A stretch of 64,000 nt of DNA from Verrucomicrobium sp. BvORR106 (GTDB taxonomy: Bacteria > Verrucomicrobiota > Verrucomicrobiia > Verrucomicrobiales > Verrucomicrobiaceae). The stretch covers positions 183,553 through 247,552 of the forward strand of contig NZ_BATR01000162.1 in NCBI RefSeq assembly GCF_000739655.1, written 5' to 3'. Below the pieces are notes generated by a model, which saw only the letters and a program-made list of their open reading frames with translations, searched no databases and had not been told where the DNA came from. Shown piece after piece: positions 54,124 to 63,669 of this stretch (position 1 is the stretch's first letter; each line of letters opens with the position of its first letter). The position numbers were made by a program, and so were the translations under genes.

Positions 54124-55083
54124 TCATCTTCCGTTCGCACTCACCAACGCTGCGGCCTTCAGATTGACCACTGGAGATCCAGCTTTGCCACCAGTTGGGG
54201 ATACGCCGATTCCTGATGGAGTCTGCGTGCCAGCATTCGGCGGCACCACATCTCCAACATCCCTCAGCAACTCCTCATCCGCCTTGGGCAGATTCACAAA
54301 GTCGCTTTCAGGCACACTCACTGGCTCGCTGCCAATGGCGGCCTTGGCTTTCCCTTTGCTGCGAACTTTCCCAGCCACAGCAGCGGCCGCTTCAGCGCGC
54401 TTCTCCTCTTCCGTTTTCGGGCTGATGAGACCGCCTGAGACGATCAACTTCATCGCCTCTTCCACGGTCAGCGGAGCGTCCTCAAGTCGGCTATTTTCTG
54501 TGACAATGACCAGACCCGTCATGGGGCTGAGGGCTGCGGGGAGAAGCACCGCGCTCATGCCAGCACCCGTCTTCGGATCGATGTACTGACCGGTCACAAA
54601 GCCCAGCATCTTCAGGCCCGGGGAGGGATAGTCCACATACACCACCCGCTTGAAGCTCTTCACGCCGCCAAACCCTTTGAACGAGTCCATGACCTGCTTC
54701 ATGAACTTGTAAATGAAGGCCACCAGGGGAATGCGCAAAAGGAACTTCTCCAGCGCGGAGACCACCCTGACGCCAAGCACGTTCGTCGCCATGACGCCCA
54801 AGGCCACGAGGAACACGATGGGGATCAGGAACCCCAGGAAGTTCATGAACTGCAGCAACCGCGGGTCGTGAGTGTCGATCATCCATGCCACCGGCACGGC
54901 CTGATTGTAAATGGCCGCAAAGAACTCCAGCAGCGGAATGCTCACCTGCTTCAGGCTCGCGTAAACGATCTGAAGTATCCAGAAAGTCACCACCAGCGGA
55001 GTCACCAACGCCAGTCCGGCCAGGAACTTGTTGCGCACCCAGATGATGGGGTGCCGCAGCGGTGGAGGTGTAGGGTCGGCCAT
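54124..55083 (-). CDS. DUF502 membrane protein
   Basis: The 319-residue protein starts at ATG 55083 (MADPTPPPLRHPIIWVRNKF). DUF502 covers about residues 12-215: two hydrophobic segments with FLAGLALVTPLVVTFWILQIVY and FLIPIVFLVALGVMATNVLGV, then the conserved RIPLVAFIYKFMKQVMDSF and VDYPSPGLKMLGFVTG. The remaining 100 residues are Ala/Pro/Gly-rich, with AAAAVAGKVRSKGKAKAA, and look disordered. DUF502 proteins are integral membrane proteins of unknown function, found in many phyla. A start at 55134 exists but is not needed. Confidence 0.88.
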   Translation of the reverse strand: MADPTPPPLRHPIIWVRNKFLAGLALVTPLVVTFWILQIVYASLKQVSIPLLEFFAAIYNQAVPVAWMIDTHDPRLLQFMNFLGFLIPIVFLVALGVMATNVLGVRVVSALEKFLLRIPLVAFIYKFMKQVMDSFKGFGGVKSFKRVVYVDYPSPGLKMLGFVTGQYIDPKTGAGMSAVLLPAALSPMTGLVIVTENSRLEDAPLTVEEAMKLIVSGGLISPKTEEEKRAEAAAAVAGKVRSKGKAKAAIGSEPVSVPESDFVNLPKADEELLRDVGDVVPPNAGTQTPSGIGVSPTGGKAGSPVVNLKAAALVSANGR

Positions 55084-55370
55084 GGTTGGGGTCTTTGGCG
55101 GTACGGACAACGATCTGAAACGGAACTCGGACAAAAAGAACGACAGCAGCTATACGGGACCGGTTCAATCTCTCCGTGCACGATTTTACAGCAATCTTTG
55201 GGCCGACCAAGACGATTGCATCGACACCTCACCCCAGCTTGGAATCGTAGAAATCGACCGTTACACGGTGGATCCGAGGGGTTTGCAACAAGCCTTCTTC
55301 AAAAACTTCGACAAACGAACCTCTTCCCGCCGGCACCCTTATTGGGCACCGGCTTGCCTTGCGATTCGCA

Positions 55371-57485
55371 TTAAGAACCCTTCACCATCTCGGTGGGCAG
55401 CGCCGCCCCTTCCTCCCGCTTGTCCGACGACTTGTCCAGGAAGTGCAAGATCACTGCATAGACCAAGAACGCCGATTGCAGAGCCCAGAAGCGGTAGAGC
55501 CAGGTCCAGACTCCATCCGTGAATCCGTACGCGTGCAGCCCCACTCCAAGCTGGTTGGTGCCAAACCACGAGAATGCCACAATCATGCCCAAGACGATGT
55601 TCGAAGCATGAAAACCAACTTCCCGGATGTACCCACCGAGGCGGGCGTGCAGGATGATCAGGTTCATGAGCACGATCATGAGAGCGCCGTTCTCCTTGGG
55701 ATCCCAGCCCCAGAATCGCCCCCACGAGTAGTTGGCCCAGATGCCCCCGAGCACCGTACCCACCAAGGAAAGGAAGAGGCCGGCCATCACAAAGGCGTAG
55801 GCCATGCGACTGATGTCCTTGGAAGTCTCGTCCTTGTGCTTGGCGATGCCAAAGAGTCGCATCACAAAGTAGATCATCGAGAAGATGGCAGCCACCATGC
55901 CTGCGGCATAGCCGAGGTTGATGCAGGGAACGTGAGTGGACAGCCAGAAGTTGGTGATCAGCACGGCCTGCAGTTCCTGCAGGGTGTCCGCACCGTCCAT
56001 TTCCATGAACCGCAGGGAGAGGAACAGTCCTGACATCCCCGCCAAACAGGCCACCGCCAGTCCCAAGCCCTTGGCCCGACGGCCCACCGCTTCCATCAAC
56101 AGGCCCAGCAGGACGGATGAGATCGTGATAAACAGGATCGTCTCATAGAGCGTGGTGATGGGTGGGCGCTCCATGATCAGACAGCGCACCACAATACCCA
56201 TCGTACCGTAGGCAGCTCCAGCAAGCATGACCAGCCAGCACAGCACGCGCACAATCTTGCCCCAGAGAGCCTCCGGCGCCACCCAACTCAATGCCAGCGC
56301 AATCGTGCCTGCCACAAAGAGGATCAGCGCGTAGTAGAAGTAGTCCTTCTGGTGGTACTTGAGCTCCATGGCGATGTGGCCACTCTCCCCACGTTCGGCA
56401 GCGGACCTCACCACATGATTGTGAAACGATTCCAGGCTGGTCTTGAACTTGGCCACATCCATCCGGTTCCGGTAGATGTTTTCATACTCTGCCAGCAGCT
56501 TCAGTTCATCGGCCTTGGCCGTGCCGCCCTCAATGGCCGTCTGCAGCACAGAACCCGGTCCGTACCAGATCTCCACCTTGTTGTCGTCTGGCGGGAAGAT
56601 GCGGAGCACCGTTTCCGAATTGCCGCTCATCAGCGCGCCCAACACCGCGCGGAAATACTCACGCAGCCAGGGATTGTTCATGGGGGCAGCCGCCTCTGGA
56701 TGCGCCTGCAAATAGGCCTGAATCTTCGGCACCAAGACGGCTGCACTCACCTTGCCGCTCTCCCCTGCTGCGAGGATGTCAGCCGGCACGGAAGCAGCCA
56801 GACCGCCAAACGGATCACGGGCAAAGTCGAAATGACCCATGATCATTTCGTAGTCGAGGAAATCCATCGCCAGCTTGCCGAGCGCACGCTGGACCGGATT
56901 GCGGTTCTTGGAGTCCACCTCACGGATCTCCTGCATCTTTTTCATCAGGCTCGACCGGCCTGACACCAGCTCGTTGTACGAGTAGCGATCCCGCTTGTTC
57001 TTGGCCTTGACGCCGATCTCAATGATCGCATCCGAGTTGTCCACGATGAACACGCGCAGATCCTTGGCGATGTCTGGACGGAACCAGGTAAGAGCCAGCC
57101 ACTCGGTCGCACTGAGGCCGTAGGGCTTGCCTTTGGCATTGAGCAATTCCTTGCCCGTCACCGGATCTGTGAGCGCCTTGCCAGAGGATTTCGCATCCTC
57201 CGTCACCGGGATGGACTGCCGACCGCTGAAACGCAGCAGGCGGAAACGCGCAATCGTATCCAGCGGCTTGATGCGTCCCGACTCCTGGGCGGGCAACCCT
57301 GCCAGAAGTGAGATGACTTCAGGATCCAACACAGTCGCCAGATCCGGCATCTGCGGAGGCGCGGGAGGCTGCACCTTTTCGGCAGGAGCTGGCACCGGTG
57401 CAGCAGGCGCGGCATCTTGCGCCACCAAGGCGGTCGCAGGCACCACTGCGGCGAGGAACAGACTGAGGAAAGAACGAACAATCAT
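55371..57485 (-). CDS. ccsA: CcsA/ResC-type cytochrome c biogenesis membrane protein
   Basis: The 704-residue protein joins a long N-terminal part, probably periplasmic, to a C-terminal CcsA domain. The N-terminal part starts with a signal-like MIVRSFLSLFLAAVVPATAL, then a Pro/Ala linker and SGRIKPLDTIARFRLLRFSG, common at the start of fused CcsA/CcsB proteins. The C-terminal half is multi-spanning with the WWD-type haem-handling motif WGRFWGWDPKENGAL near residue 580 and conserved His in THVPCINLGY and LYRFWALQSAFLVY. With ResB it forms the haem delivery and ligation machine of system II, joining haem to apocytochrome c outside the inner membrane. ATG overlaps the ResB stop in ATGA, so the two are one operon. 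Confidence 0.9.
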   Translation of the reverse strand: MIVRSFLSLFLAAVVPATALVAQDAAPAAPVPAPAEKVQPPAPPQMPDLATVLDPEVISLLAGLPAQESGRIKPLDTIARFRLLRFSGRQSIPVTEDAKSSGKALTDPVTGKELLNAKGKPYGLSATEWLALTWFRPDIAKDLRVFIVDNSDAIIEIGVKAKNKRDRYSYNELVSGRSSLMKKMQEIREVDSKNRNPVQRALGKLAMDFLDYEMIMGHFDFARDPFGGLAASVPADILAAGESGKVSAAVLVPKIQAYLQAHPEAAAPMNNPWLREYFRAVLGALMSGNSETVLRIFPPDDNKVEIWYGPGSVLQTAIEGGTAKADELKLLAEYENIYRNRMDVAKFKTSLESFHNHVVRSAAERGESGHIAMELKYHQKDYFYYALILFVAGTIALALSWVAPEALWGKIVRVLCWLVMLAGAAYGTMGIVVRCLIMERPPITTLYETILFITISSVLLGLLMEAVGRRAKGLGLAVACLAGMSGLFLSLRFMEMDGADTLQELQAVLITNFWLSTHVPCINLGYAAGMVAAIFSMIYFVMRLFGIAKHKDETSKDISRMAYAFVMAGLFLSLVGTVLGGIWANYSWGRFWGWDPKENGALMIVLMNLIILHARLGGYIREVGFHASNIVLGMIVAFSWFGTNQLGVGLHAYGFTDGVWTWLYRFWALQSAFLVYAVILHFLDKSSDKREEGAALPTEMVKGS

Positions 57486-58792
57486 GGCGTGGCAGGGTTG
57501 GTGGTGCTGGCGCTGGAGGAAGCCTCCGGCTGAAAAGCTTTGGAAGTACGGGAGGCAGGCTTGCGGAGGAAGCGAACCAACTGGGCAATCATGTGACCGA
57601 GCATGCCGGCCATCGTCGCGAGCATGGCATAGAGCGGCCAGTGATCGGAGGGGTTGTTCACCACTTGCAGCGTGGAGGACTCCACCATGGCACCACCGCG
57701 CTCGCCCACATCGAACGCCGACTGGAACAAGGCATACCCCTCGTCACGCAGCGGTTCATTCATGGTGATGATCTTCTTCTCCTCTTTCTCACCGGTGATC
57801 TTCGTGATCACGCTGGTGAACTTGCGCGCGCGCTCCGTACCAGGGTGAACTTCGCGCTGGAAGTCATCCAGCCGCACAGAGAACGGCAGCTTGTAGGTCT
57901 TTCTCGTGAGAGAGATGCCGTACACCTCGTCGCCCACTTTCACGGAGAAAGGAGCCGCCGCGAAGCGCCAGAGAATGCCCTTTTGCGCCTCCCCACCCTT
58001 CTTGGGAGTCACCTTCACATAGGCACCATCTGCATTGCGTTCCTGCTCGAGCTCCTCTTTGAGCGTCTGCAGGAAGTAGCCATCCGCAACCTCCCGGCTC
58101 GTCGAGGACCCAGCAGCCTTTTTGGGTGCAGAGTTCACCTCGTAGTTCATCACCATGAGGTCGAACGGCAGATCCTTGCTTTCAAATGTGCGGGCCTTGC
58201 CCCCAATCAGATCTTGAAACTGCCGTCCCGGAATCACCAACGCAACCCGCTTCCCATCCTTGGAAACAGGCTCCAGGCGCTCGATTTCAATCACCACATC
58301 ATGGAAGCTCTGAAACTCATCCGCCACCTGTCCTTCTGCCAGGCGCACCGCCCCTTCTTTCTTGAAGAGGAAAGACACAAGACCCGCCACCAGCATGAAC
58401 ACGATGGAACCGTGGGTGACAATGACCCCGAATGTACGGCCAGTCTTCCGAATACGGATGAGGCCACCAAGGATCATGTTCAACGTCAGGATCGCCATCA
58501 GCGTCATGCCCCCTGGAATCAGCACCGGCAGATTCCAGTTCCCCTGGTAGCTAACATGCATGGCGCGAAGGCAGCAGGCCAGATCCACGCTCGTGATCAA
58601 GTAGGAATCAAAGTACTTCCGCACGCTGTCAAACAAGCCATGCTCGACCTGTTCCAGCGTCCCCAGGAAGGTGATCAAAAGCAGAAACACCAGCACCACC
58701 GTCGCCAGACCAAATGAGGCGAAAAAGTGGTAGAGCTTCATGTGCGGCGGCACAACAGGTCGCGGCGGCGGAGTAGGTTTGGCGGCAGGCAT
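57482..58792 (-). CDS. resB: ResB-type cytochrome c biogenesis membrane protein
   Basis: The 436-residue protein has a Pro-rich N terminus (MPAAKPTPPPRPVVPPHMK), four hydrophobic segments (about 18-42, 85-105, 115-145 and near 395-415) and a long exterior domain between the third and last. The opening FFASFGLATVVLVFLLLITFLGTLEQ matches ResB/Ccs1 proteins, which work with CcsA in system II to attach haem to CxxCH motifs. Several CxxCH proteins lie in this window, so the pair has local substrates. The stop overlaps the CcsA ATG. An upstream lipoprotein gene is 124 bases away on the same strand. Confidence 0.85.
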   Translation of the reverse strand: MPAAKPTPPPRPVVPPHMKLYHFFASFGLATVVLVFLLLITFLGTLEQVEHGLFDSVRKYFDSYLITSVDLACCLRAMHVSYQGNWNLPVLIPGGMTLMAILTLNMILGGLIRIRKTGRTFGVIVTHGSIVFMLVAGLVSFLFKKEGAVRLAEGQVADEFQSFHDVVIEIERLEPVSKDGKRVALVIPGRQFQDLIGGKARTFESKDLPFDLMVMNYEVNSAPKKAAGSSTSREVADGYFLQTLKEELEQERNADGAYVKVTPKKGGEAQKGILWRFAAAPFSVKVGDEVYGISLTRKTYKLPFSVRLDDFQREVHPGTERARKFTSVITKITGEKEEKKIITMNEPLRDEGYALFQSAFDVGERGGAMVESSTLQVVNNPSDHWPLYAMLATMAGMLGHMIAQLVRFLRKPASRTSKAFQPEASSSASTTNPATP

Positions 58793-58916
58793 TGACTGAA
58801 AAAGTTGCGGTTCGCAGTAGGAATTCGAAGGCAGACGGGGACAATCTCTCCCGCTCTGGGCGGGCCGGGGATCAGATCAGAGTTCTCACCATGGATCCAC
58901 GCAGGCGATCTTGAGG

Positions 58917-59627
58917 TTATCGTTTAAGACTGATGGAGCTCGCAAACTGGTCGAAGGCGGCTTCGTTCTTAACTACAAGGTCTTTAGGACCCGTAAGTTT
59001 GACAAAAAGTGTGAACTCCGGAGCTTCCTGCACCAGCCCCAACATGCGATAGCCTGTGGCAGCCGACTCCGCACCCACACCTTTGAAGTCACCGTCAAAC
59101 GCCACAAAGGTGGCATCCCGTCCCACAAAGGTCTTCTTAGGTAGGGCCGCCAGCTCTGCGTCCGTGTAGGGCGTCAGGCCCATTTGGGTGCGCCACCGAT
59201 TGACGTTCGCCGCGAGGCCTCCCGCCTGTCCCGGCATGATGGAAAGGTAACACTCCCCCTCCTGGTTCGGACCGAATCTCAAATCGATCAAGCGCATCCC
59301 ACCACCGGATCCGGCAGGAGCTTCTGCCCAGCCTTCAGGAGTGATCCAGGCGAGTGGATTCTCAGCCGGCGGCGGTGGCGGGGGTTGCGTATCGAAGAAC
59401 CGCTCTGCGCTGGTGGCCTCCGCCTTGGGCATGATGGCGTGCTCGGAGATCTGTCTGGATTCCTTGATCTCCATGCGCTCCGTTAGAGGCTTGCAGGAGC
59501 TCAGCATCAAGCCAGCGCTCAGTCCCAGGCATACGCCCACGCCGGTGAGGCCCGGCCGATTGGATTTCTGGACACTGCGTCCAGGCTCACGGCCGGTCAC
59601 TTTCGTCATGCTGAAAAAACGGTTCAT
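58917..59627 (-). CDS. Lipoprotein of unknown function in the cytochrome maturation cluster
   Basis: The 236-residue product starts at ATG 59627 (MNRFFSMTKVTGREPGRSVQ) preceded by AAGGAACAAGAGG, one of the few clear ribosome binding sites seen. The lipobox is MLSSC (C45) after an unusually long N-region, and a Pro-rich stretch (QPPPPPPAENP) follows. The C-terminal 150 residues, from PLAWITPEGWAEAP on, include a conserved-looking VGRDATFVAFDGDFKGVG segment; no domain is recognised. The frame continues to 59786 but those 53 residues look non-coding. The position just upstream of resB/ccsA suggests a link to cytochrome biogenesis, which is inference. Confidence 0.65.
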   Translation of the reverse strand: MNRFFSMTKVTGREPGRSVQKSNRPGLTGVGVCLGLSAGLMLSSCKPLTERMEIKESRQISEHAIMPKAEATSAERFFDTQPPPPPPAENPLAWITPEGWAEAPAGSGGGMRLIDLRFGPNQEGECYLSIMPGQAGGLAANVNRWRTQMGLTPYTDAELAALPKKTFVGRDATFVAFDGDFKGVGAESAATGYRMLGLVQEAPEFTLFVKLTGPKDLVVKNEAAFDQFASSISLKR

Positions 59628-59859
59628 CCTCTTGTTCCTTAGACTGGCTCCCACCCCGGCATCAAGCCGCGATTTGTTCATTTCGGCACGGGAGGCAGGT
59701 GGATATATACGTGGCAGGGCAGGTTGTCGTTGCGGATCGCTCGGACCGATGTTGCTGGCGTGGCAAAACGCCGCACCGTCATTCAAGGATCAGAAGAACG
59801 ATTGAGGAGGCTCCGGACATGCCGCCGGCCACCTCCTCGGCTCGCCCGTTTCCATGGCA

Positions 59860-62800
59860 TTATTTCTTGTTGGCGTCCGCTGCAGGAGCAGGCGCTGCCG
59901 GCGGAGCATCGGGCTTCTTCTCTTCCGGTTTGGGGGCCGGTGCAGGAACTGGCGCGGCATCGGGCTTCTTGACCTCCGCGGGTTTCGCTTCGGCGGGTTT
60001 CGCAGGAGCCGGGGCGGCGGCCGGAGTCTCAGGCTTTTTCGCTTCCGGCTTTTTCTCCTCAGGCTTGGCAGGAGCAGGAGCTGGCTTCGGAGCCTCGGCA
60101 GGTTTCGGTGGCGGCTGGGCGGCTTCGATGAGTTTGGCAATCTCAGCCTCGCTCAACCCCACATTCACGACCAAGCCCGGAATCTGAGCTTCCAGCTTCT
60201 TCGCCCCTTCACGCGTGGCCCCGGTCTGCCAGACGAAGAGTTTCTTCAGGGACTTGGCCCCAGCCAGCTTGGCCAGCCCGGCATCGGTAACCTTGGTGCC
60301 GTAGAGGTTGAGGTACTCCAGCTTGCCCAGCTTCGCCAGGTGATCGAGCCCAGCATCAGTGATCGCCGTGTTCTCCAAGTGCAGACGCTCCAGATTGCTC
60401 ATCCCTGCCACCATGGCCAGGCCTGAATCCGTGACCTTGGTCCGTGCCAGATCCACCCAGATGAGGTGCTGATTCACAGGGGCCAGCAGGGCCAGTTCCT
60501 TGTCACCGAACTTGTCTGCGGCATTCACCGTGCCGAGACGCAGTTGCTCGCTGTCGAGGGACACCGCCATCATGGAGGCATTCAGCGCCGTGATCTTGGC
60601 CGCCACTTCCGCCACCGTCTTCTTCTCTGCATCCGTCAGCGGCTTGGCCTTGGGCTTCTCCACCGTCTTCTTCCCACCATCGGCCTTGGCTGGCTTGGCA
60701 GCGGCGTAGAGAGCTTTGGCGATCGTTTCGATCTCTGGAGTCTTCTTGGCGTTGGCAAAGGTCAGGGACTCACTGGCACCTTCTGCGATCCACCATTCCA
60801 GGAAGGCCAGTTCCTCTTTGCTCAGCTGAGGCTCGTCGGATGGCGGCATGTGCTCGTCATCTTCCTTGGGAAGCTTCGCACGGACCAGCAGGAGGCTGTC
60901 CTTCGTATTGCCAGCGATCACGGTGGTGGCACCGTCACTGCCGCCCTTCAGGAGGTCGGCAAAGGTGTGCATCTTGAGCTTGCCCTTGCTCTTGTCCGTA
61001 CCGTGGCAGGCATTGCATTTGGCAGCCAGAATAGGGGCAACCAGCTCGTCGTAGATCTTGGCATTGGGGTCCAGAGCCTTGCCAGCAGTAGCCACCGCAA
61101 CAGGCGCGGCTTCAGGTTTGGCAGGTGCCGGAGTTGGGGCTGGCGCAGGCGCAGGAGCAGGAGCTTTCGGCTCCACCTTGGCCGCCACTGGAGCCGGTGC
61201 CGGAGCGGCAACAGGCTTCTTGGCCGCGAGATAGGCATTGGCAAAACCTTCGATCTCTGGAGTCTTCTTGGCCGCCGCAAGCGTCAATGTCTCGCTGGCT
61301 CCTTCTGCCACCCACCACTCCAAGAGGGCAATCTCTTCTTTGGTCAGCTGGGGCTCGTCGCTAGGCGGCATGTGATCGTCATCATCCAGGGGGAGCTTGG
61401 AGCGCACCAGCAACAGGCTCTCCTTGGCGTTGCTTGCGATCACCGTCGTGGCACCATCGCCGCCGCCTTTCAAGAGGTCAGCAAAGGTGTGCATGCGCAG
61501 CTTGCCTTTGCTCTTCTCCGAGCCGTGGCAGGAGTTGCACTTGGCAGCCAGGATGGGGGCCACGATGTCTGCATAGATCTTGGCATTCGGATCCGCCTTC
61601 CCTGCTGAGGCAGCAGCGGGAGCCGGAGCGGCCGGCTTCTCAGGAGCAGGCGCCGGTGTCGGTGCGGGCGCAGGGGCCGCAGCCACCACCTTCGCGTTGT
61701 CTTTCTCTGACCAGCCAATGTTCACCAGCAGGCCCGGACGCTTGGCGCGGAACGCTTCCGCAGCGGGTTCCGTCACCCCTGTCTGCCAGAGGTAGAGTGA
61801 CTTGAGCGCCTTCAGCCCTTCCAGATCCACGAGGATCTTGTCCGTCACTTTCGTGCCGTACAGGTTCAGATACTCCAGTTTGGCCAATCCCTTCAAGCTC
61901 GCGCCAGCCGCATCCGTCACCGCCGTGTTCTCAAGGTGCAGTTCCTTGAGATTGGTCATCTTGGCCAGGATCGCGAGCCCCGCATCGGTGACTTTGGTAC
62001 GCGCCAGATCAAGCGCCACCAAGGATCCCCCGATCGACTCCAGTTCCTTCAGATTCGCGTCGTTGTAGTCACGCGCCACGTTCAGCGCGGTGAAGCGCAG
62101 CTCCTTGGCATTCTGAGCCACCGGAGCCAGGGAAGCTCCCGAGCCATTGATCTTCTTCATGGCCTCCGCCACAGCAGGATCCACCCCACCCGCAGCCGGG
62201 GCTTGCGCCGCAGCTTCCGCCAGAGTCAGCATGACCGGCGGCATGCTGCCGCCGCTGCCGCCTTTGGCCTTGGAAAGGAGCGTCTGGAGCGCGGGCTTCA
62301 GATTGTCCGGCACATTCGCATCGGCCACCTTCAGGTCCTTGCTGGCACCGGCTTTCACCCAGATCGCCACCAGCTCGATCTCTTCGACGGTCGGCTGATC
62401 CTTGTTCTCTGGGGGCATGTGGTCGTCATGATCCACTGGCAGCTTCATACGAGCCACCAGCAGGCTCTTCTCCGGATCGCCCGCCACGACGTTGTCGCCG
62501 TTTTCGCCGCCTTTCAGCATCGCTTCATGGTTGTCCAGGCGGAGGTCGCCTTTGCTCTTGTCAGCGTTGTGGCAGGTATTGCACTTCGCTTCCATAAGCG
62601 GAGCCACCACTGCGGCGTAGAACGTGGGGCTCCCCGCAGCATCCGCCGTGGCCACGGCCGGGGCCGGTGCTGGGGCCGGAGTCGGCGAAGCAGGGGTGCT
62701 CCCCACTTCAGATCCGTTGGTTTCCGGCACCATCGCAGGGGCAGGCACCCCGACAGGAGCCGGTTCTGGGGCTGCGTTGTCGGCATTGACGCTGCTCACC

Positions 62801-63483
62801 TCATCGTGCACAGCGGCTGGTGCAAACAGGTCCACCACCTTGGCCTCCACCGTCCGCACAGTGTTGCGCACATCCTTGGGGGCGTACTCCAGCAGATAGT
62901 CACTGCCGTGCACCATGTTCCCGCCGAAGTGGGCCCCCACGCTCATGATTCCCAGCGTGAGGAACAGCAAGCCGCGGTACACGAACCGGATGCGGCCGCC
63001 GCTATCCTCGGAGATCTGCTTGAAAATGAGAGCCAAAAGCGAGCCCACTACCGTGGCAATGCCAAGGGTCTGGTGCGCGGCGAACATCCCTCCCTTGTAC
63101 CCACCCTCGCGGGACAGAAGGATGCCAAACACCACCGCCACGATCGCCCCGAAGGCACCGAAGCCCATCACGAACCCCACAGACCCTTTCACGGCCTGAC
63201 CGAGGGGGAAACGCAGCATCACCAGAGCCTCCATGAAGGCCGCCATGATGAGCACCCCTACTGGCAAGTGCACCGCGATGGGATGGAACCGCCCAAAGAA
63301 CAGCGCCCACTCCGGAGTCGGCAGGGCCTTGGCCGCATTCGTCACCGGTGGGACAAGCATCATTGAAACGGCAAAGAGCACCACAAGCCCCACGGCACAG
63401 ATCCAGCCCACCAGCGGACGACGCAGGTTAGGCGGGTTCTCGGGGGATTCACTCTGGCTGAGACTGGCTGCTGTAGCTGGCAT
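59860..63483 (-). CDS. DUF2231-type membrane protein with three haem-c domains and two LRR blocks
   Basis: The 1207-residue protein has an N-terminal membrane part of four or five helices (about 28-210, with RFHPIAVHLPVGVLIMAAFM, DUF2231-like), then two cassettes of haem c plus leucine-rich repeats and a C-terminal Pro/Ala/Lys-rich tail of about 120 residues. Planctomycete-type CxxCH sites are C301 (CNTCH), C649 (CNSCH) and C823 (CNACH), each followed by a KSKGxLR-like phrase and HMPP about 50 residues later. LRR blocks lie at about 455-560 and 975-1080 and share LDLARTKVTDxGLA and LEYLNLYGTKVTD. The C649 and C823 units are near-duplicates. Haem and LRR suggest electron transfer plus protein contacts. 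The ResB/CcsA genes lie downstream. Confidence 0.85.
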   Translation of the reverse strand: MPATAASLSQSESPENPPNLRRPLVGWICAVGLVVLFAVSMMLVPPVTNAAKALPTPEWALFFGRFHPIAVHLPVGVLIMAAFMEALVMLRFPLGQAVKGSVGFVMGFGAFGAIVAVVFGILLSREGGYKGGMFAAHQTLGIATVVGSLLALIFKQISEDSGGRIRFVYRGLLFLTLGIMSVGAHFGGNMVHGSDYLLEYAPKDVRNTVRTVEAKVVDLFAPAAVHDEVSSVNADNAAPEPAPVGVPAPAMVPETNGSEVGSTPASPTPAPAPAPAVATADAAGSPTFYAAVVAPLMEAKCNTCHNADKSKGDLRLDNHEAMLKGGENGDNVVAGDPEKSLLVARMKLPVDHDDHMPPENKDQPTVEEIELVAIWVKAGASKDLKVADANVPDNLKPALQTLLSKAKGGSGGSMPPVMLTLAEAAAQAPAAGGVDPAVAEAMKKINGSGASLAPVAQNAKELRFTALNVARDYNDANLKELESIGGSLVALDLARTKVTDAGLAILAKMTNLKELHLENTAVTDAAGASLKGLAKLEYLNLYGTKVTDKILVDLEGLKALKSLYLWQTGVTEPAAEAFRAKRPGLLVNIGWSEKDNAKVVAAAPAPAPTPAPAPEKPAAPAPAAASAGKADPNAKIYADIVAPILAAKCNSCHGSEKSKGKLRMHTFADLLKGGGDGATTVIASNAKESLLLVRSKLPLDDDDHMPPSDEPQLTKEEIALLEWWVAEGASETLTLAAAKKTPEIEGFANAYLAAKKPVAAPAPAPVAAKVEPKAPAPAPAPAPTPAPAKPEAAPVAVATAGKALDPNAKIYDELVAPILAAKCNACHGTDKSKGKLKMHTFADLLKGGSDGATTVIAGNTKDSLLLVRAKLPKEDDEHMPPSDEPQLSKEELAFLEWWIAEGASESLTFANAKKTPEIETIAKALYAAAKPAKADGGKKTVEKPKAKPLTDAEKKTVAEVAAKITALNASMMAVSLDSEQLRLGTVNAADKFGDKELALLAPVNQHLIWVDLARTKVTDSGLAMVAGMSNLERLHLENTAITDAGLDHLAKLGKLEYLNLYGTKVTDAGLAKLAGAKSLKKLFVWQTGATREGAKKLEAQIPGLVVNVGLSEAEIAKLIEAAQPPPKPAEAPKPAPAPAKPEEKKPEAKKPETPAAAPAPAKPAEAKPAEVKKPDAAPVPAPAPKPEEKKPDAPPAAPAPAADANKK

Positions 63484-63626
63484 GTTGAGAAGGTCGGGAT
63501 GACGTTTTCGTGTTCCTACGGAAGTCCAAAACGAACGGCATGGCCGGGATAAATCAATTCCAGCATAATTTCATGGCAATCTCCGGCCCTTACAAAAAGA
63601 AGTGACAGAAGTTGATGTCAAAAGAG

Positions 63627-63655
63627 GCCCGGCGTTACGACACCGGGCATTTTTT
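63627..63655. terminator. Hairpin between two - strand genes, likely bidirectional terminator
   Basis: GCCCGG and CCGGGC arms around a ten-base loop are flanked by T-rich sequence on one strand (ATTTTTTG, read + ) and CTCTTTT on the other (read -). It lies 15 bases past the stop of the right-edge - strand gene, so it most likely ends that transcript. Confidence 0.6.
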
Positions 63656-63669
63656 GCTCAGAATCAGTA

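Noticed and set aside
61936..63366. 476-codon open frame antisense to the cytochrome-LRR protein
   Set aside because: His/Arg/Gln-rich shadow of a real gene; no domain, and the real gene has three haem motifs and LRRs.
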